A stretch of DNA of 12,709 nt from Phycisphaerales bacterium (GTDB lineage Bacteria > Planctomycetota > Phycisphaerae > Phycisphaerales > SM1A02): the NCBI GenBank assembly GCA_022447165.1, contig JAKVBR010000029.1, positions 1-12,709 of the forward strand. Direction: 5' to 3'. Numbering within the stretch: position 1 is the first letter of the stretch; every line of letters begins with the position of its first letter. The position numbers were made by a program, and so were the translations under genes. Below, in pieces: positions 11,611-12,709 of this stretch. The notes under the pieces were generated by a model. The model was not told where the DNA came from. It ran no database searches and saw only the letters and a list, made by a program, of their open reading frames with translations.

Positions 11611-11987
11611 GGGAAGAGAGCCCACATGACGGTTTCAGGGACATCCTTTGTTTCAGTAACTGCGTTGCCGGTGACTTTTGAGATTTGCCATTGCCCCGCA
11701 TTCCCAGTTGCAATCCATGCATCACCATCAACAATCACGGGACCAACAACCGCCTGCCAGTGCCCTTCCATGATCGGCGTTTCGTCTTTCATCAAAATCC
11801 ACTTCAAGCCGTGAATCTCGCCCCCTGAGCTCGCTACGAAATGAAGGGAGCCCGCCCCAGACATATTGACGATTGTTGGCTTTGGAAAAAGCGTTCCGCC
11901 AAGTGCCCATGCGAGCAAGCCAGCCATAACAAAGAAGATGGCTGCTTTAATCAGAAGTGAACGAAATCCGAGTGCGACTTGACCCAT
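11607..11987 (-). CDS. Small membrane-anchored protein of unknown function
   Basis: A 126-residue protein I do not recognise. Residues ~11-32 (LLIKAAIFFVMAGLLAWALGG) form one transmembrane helix, preceded by an Arg and followed by a Pro-rich linker (TLFPKPT). The remaining ~90 residues look like a small beta-rich domain (SLHFVASSGGEIHGLKWIL, HWQAVVGPVIVDGDAWIAT) that would sit outside the cytoplasm. No cysteine or metal motif is visible. It starts 14 bases after the ligA stop and could share its transcript. TAAAAT (12004-11999), 11 bases before its ATG, could also give it its own promoter. Its stop codon shares TTAA with uppP. Confidence 0.65.
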   Translation of the reverse strand: MGQVALGFRSLLIKAAIFFVMAGLLAWALGGTLFPKPTIVNMSGAGSLHFVASSGGEIHGLKWILMKDETPIMEGHWQAVVGPVIVDGDAWIATGNAGQWQISKVTGNAVTETKDVPETVMWALFP

Positions 11988-12001
11988 ATACGTCTGCTAT
12001 T

Positions 12002-12709
12002 TTACGCTGAAAGTGCATCATTGAGGGCTTGTTCATCCCAAACCTCAACACCAAGCGCTGTTGCCTTATCAAGTTTTGAGCCCGCTTTTTCGCCTGCAAT
12101 GAGCAGGTCTGTCTTCTTAGAAACAGAGCCGGTCACAATAGCCCCGCGGCGTTCAAGTTCATGCTTAAGGTCAGACCTGCTCCACTGTTCCAGAGACCCT
12201 GTCAGCACGATGACTTTTCCTGCAAAGGACTCATCTTCATCATATGAATCCGTGGTTTCTAGCAATAGCCCTGCGTCAGCAAGTCGTTCAAAGAGCAATT
12301 TGCCTTGTGACGAATGTAAAAATGAGTGCAGGGTTTCAGCTGTGATTTGACCGACATCTTTCAATTCCGTCAGTGCTTCAACTGATGCTTCTTGAAGCGC
12401 GTAAATGGTGGAATATGATTTCGTAATGGTTTTCGCAGTTGCTCCACCGATCAAACGCACACCGACTGATGCGAGCACTCGGGTAAGCCCTTGCGACTTA
12501 CTGTTTGCGATCGATTGAATCAATTGTTTCGCCGATTTTTCTGCGAATCCTTCGAGTGGCAGTAAATCGCATTCTTGAAGCGTGTACAAATCCGCAAAGT
12601 GCCGAACGAGTTTTGCGTCAATGAGTTGGTCGACTACTTTCTCGCCAAGACCATCAATATCCATCTGGTCACGCTTTGCAAACCATTTCACTTTTTCGCG
12701 GAACTGCGC
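12002..12709 (-). CDS. ligA: NAD-dependent DNA ligase LigA, C-terminal part (5' end outside the window)
   Basis: Seals nicks in duplex DNA during replication and repair using NAD. The 235 residues in view begin just after the expected zinc finger (AQFREKVKWFAKRDQMDIDGLGEKV, matching the family's HF-x-S-R-x-A-M-x-I-x-G-L-G-E-K) and include the helix-hairpin-helix repeats (LLPLEGFAEKSAKQL, LASVGVRLIGGATAKTI, LTELKDVGQITAETL). A C-terminal BRCT domain follows (FAGKVIVLTGSLEQWSRSDLKHEL to GVEVWDEQAL, with SVSKKTDLLIAGEKAGSKLDKA). The usual order and spacing are kept. The adenylation and OB domains lie beyond base 12709. The frame is open to the window end; a GTG at 12691 is in frame but only internal. 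The small membrane protein gene follows after 14 bases. Confidence 0.95.
   Translation of the reverse strand, partial: AQFREKVKWFAKRDQMDIDGLGEKVVDQLIDAKLVRHFADLYTLQECDLLPLEGFAEKSAKQLIQSIANSKSQGLTRVLASVGVRLIGGATAKTITKSYSTIYALQEASVEALTELKDVGQITAETLHSFLHSSQGKLLFERLADAGLLLETTDSYDEDESFAGKVIVLTGSLEQWSRSDLKHELERRGAIVTGSVSKKTDLLIAGEKAGSKLDKATALGVEVWDEQALNDALSA

Noticed and set aside
1..12709. CRISPR array, insertion sequence, prophage or defence island
   Set aside because: No spaced direct repeats, transposase, integrase or terminal inverted repeats are seen; gene content is housekeeping throughout.

Overview
This is a compact, gene-dense stretch of bacterial chromosome of intermediate GC content. 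It encodes mostly housekeeping metabolism, with no insertion sequence, phage gene, CRISPR array or sign of recent transfer. My best guess for the source is a free-living, probably aquatic member of the Planctomycetota, perhaps near the Phycisphaerae. The reasons are a large GH10-like protein of a type I associate with planctomycete genomes, strongly diverged housekeeping enzymes, and scattered operons (for example rpmH away from rnpA). This is inference from protein character; no marker gene settles it.

Layout. Bases 1-2000 (minus strand): a GH10-like protein that lacks both catalytic glutamates, a small helix-hairpin-helix protein, and the first 67 codons of a probable mfd, closely packed and probably one operon. 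Bases 2062-3003 (plus): purC, divergent from the GH10-like gene, ending at a bidirectional terminator. Bases 3115-3975 (minus): folD. Bases 4009-5701 (plus): coaX overlapping a short MnmE-like GTPase gene. Bases 5698-6465 (minus): fabI. Bases 6517-6589: tRNA-Arg(UCG). Bases 6616-8282 (plus): a carbon-nitrogen hydrolase and a membrane-anchored repeat protein. Bases 8270-9001 (minus): rnc. Bases 9099-9233 (plus): rpmH with a good promoter, ribosome binding site and terminator. Bases 9292-9777 (minus): aroK. Bases 9802-11610 (plus): ilvC and uppP. Bases 11607-12709 (minus): the 3' part of ligA followed by a small membrane protein.

Pathways include purine synthesis (PurC), one-carbon folate metabolism (FolD), CoA (CoaX), fatty acids (FabI), shikimate (AroK), branched-chain amino acids (IlvC), cell-wall lipid carrier recycling (UppP), translation (tRNA-Arg, bL34), RNA processing (RNase III), and DNA repair and replication (Mfd, LigA). 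They form no single dedicated system.

Two patterns stand out. First, most genes that begin a transcription unit have no Shine-Dalgarno sequence. Instead a TANNNT box lies 6-8 bases before the chosen ATG, which suggests leaderless mRNAs; genes inside operons, and rnc and rpmH, carry purine-rich ribosome binding sites. Second, several enzymes lack catalytic residues that are normally invariant: both glutamates of the GH10-like protein, Lys54/Gln98/Asp121 of FolD (now Gln/His/Glu), one metal-binding Asp of RNase III (now Ala), and the first Asp of CoaX (now Ser). A heptanucleotide slippery site lies exactly where a -1 shift is needed to give the helix-hairpin-helix gene a good start.
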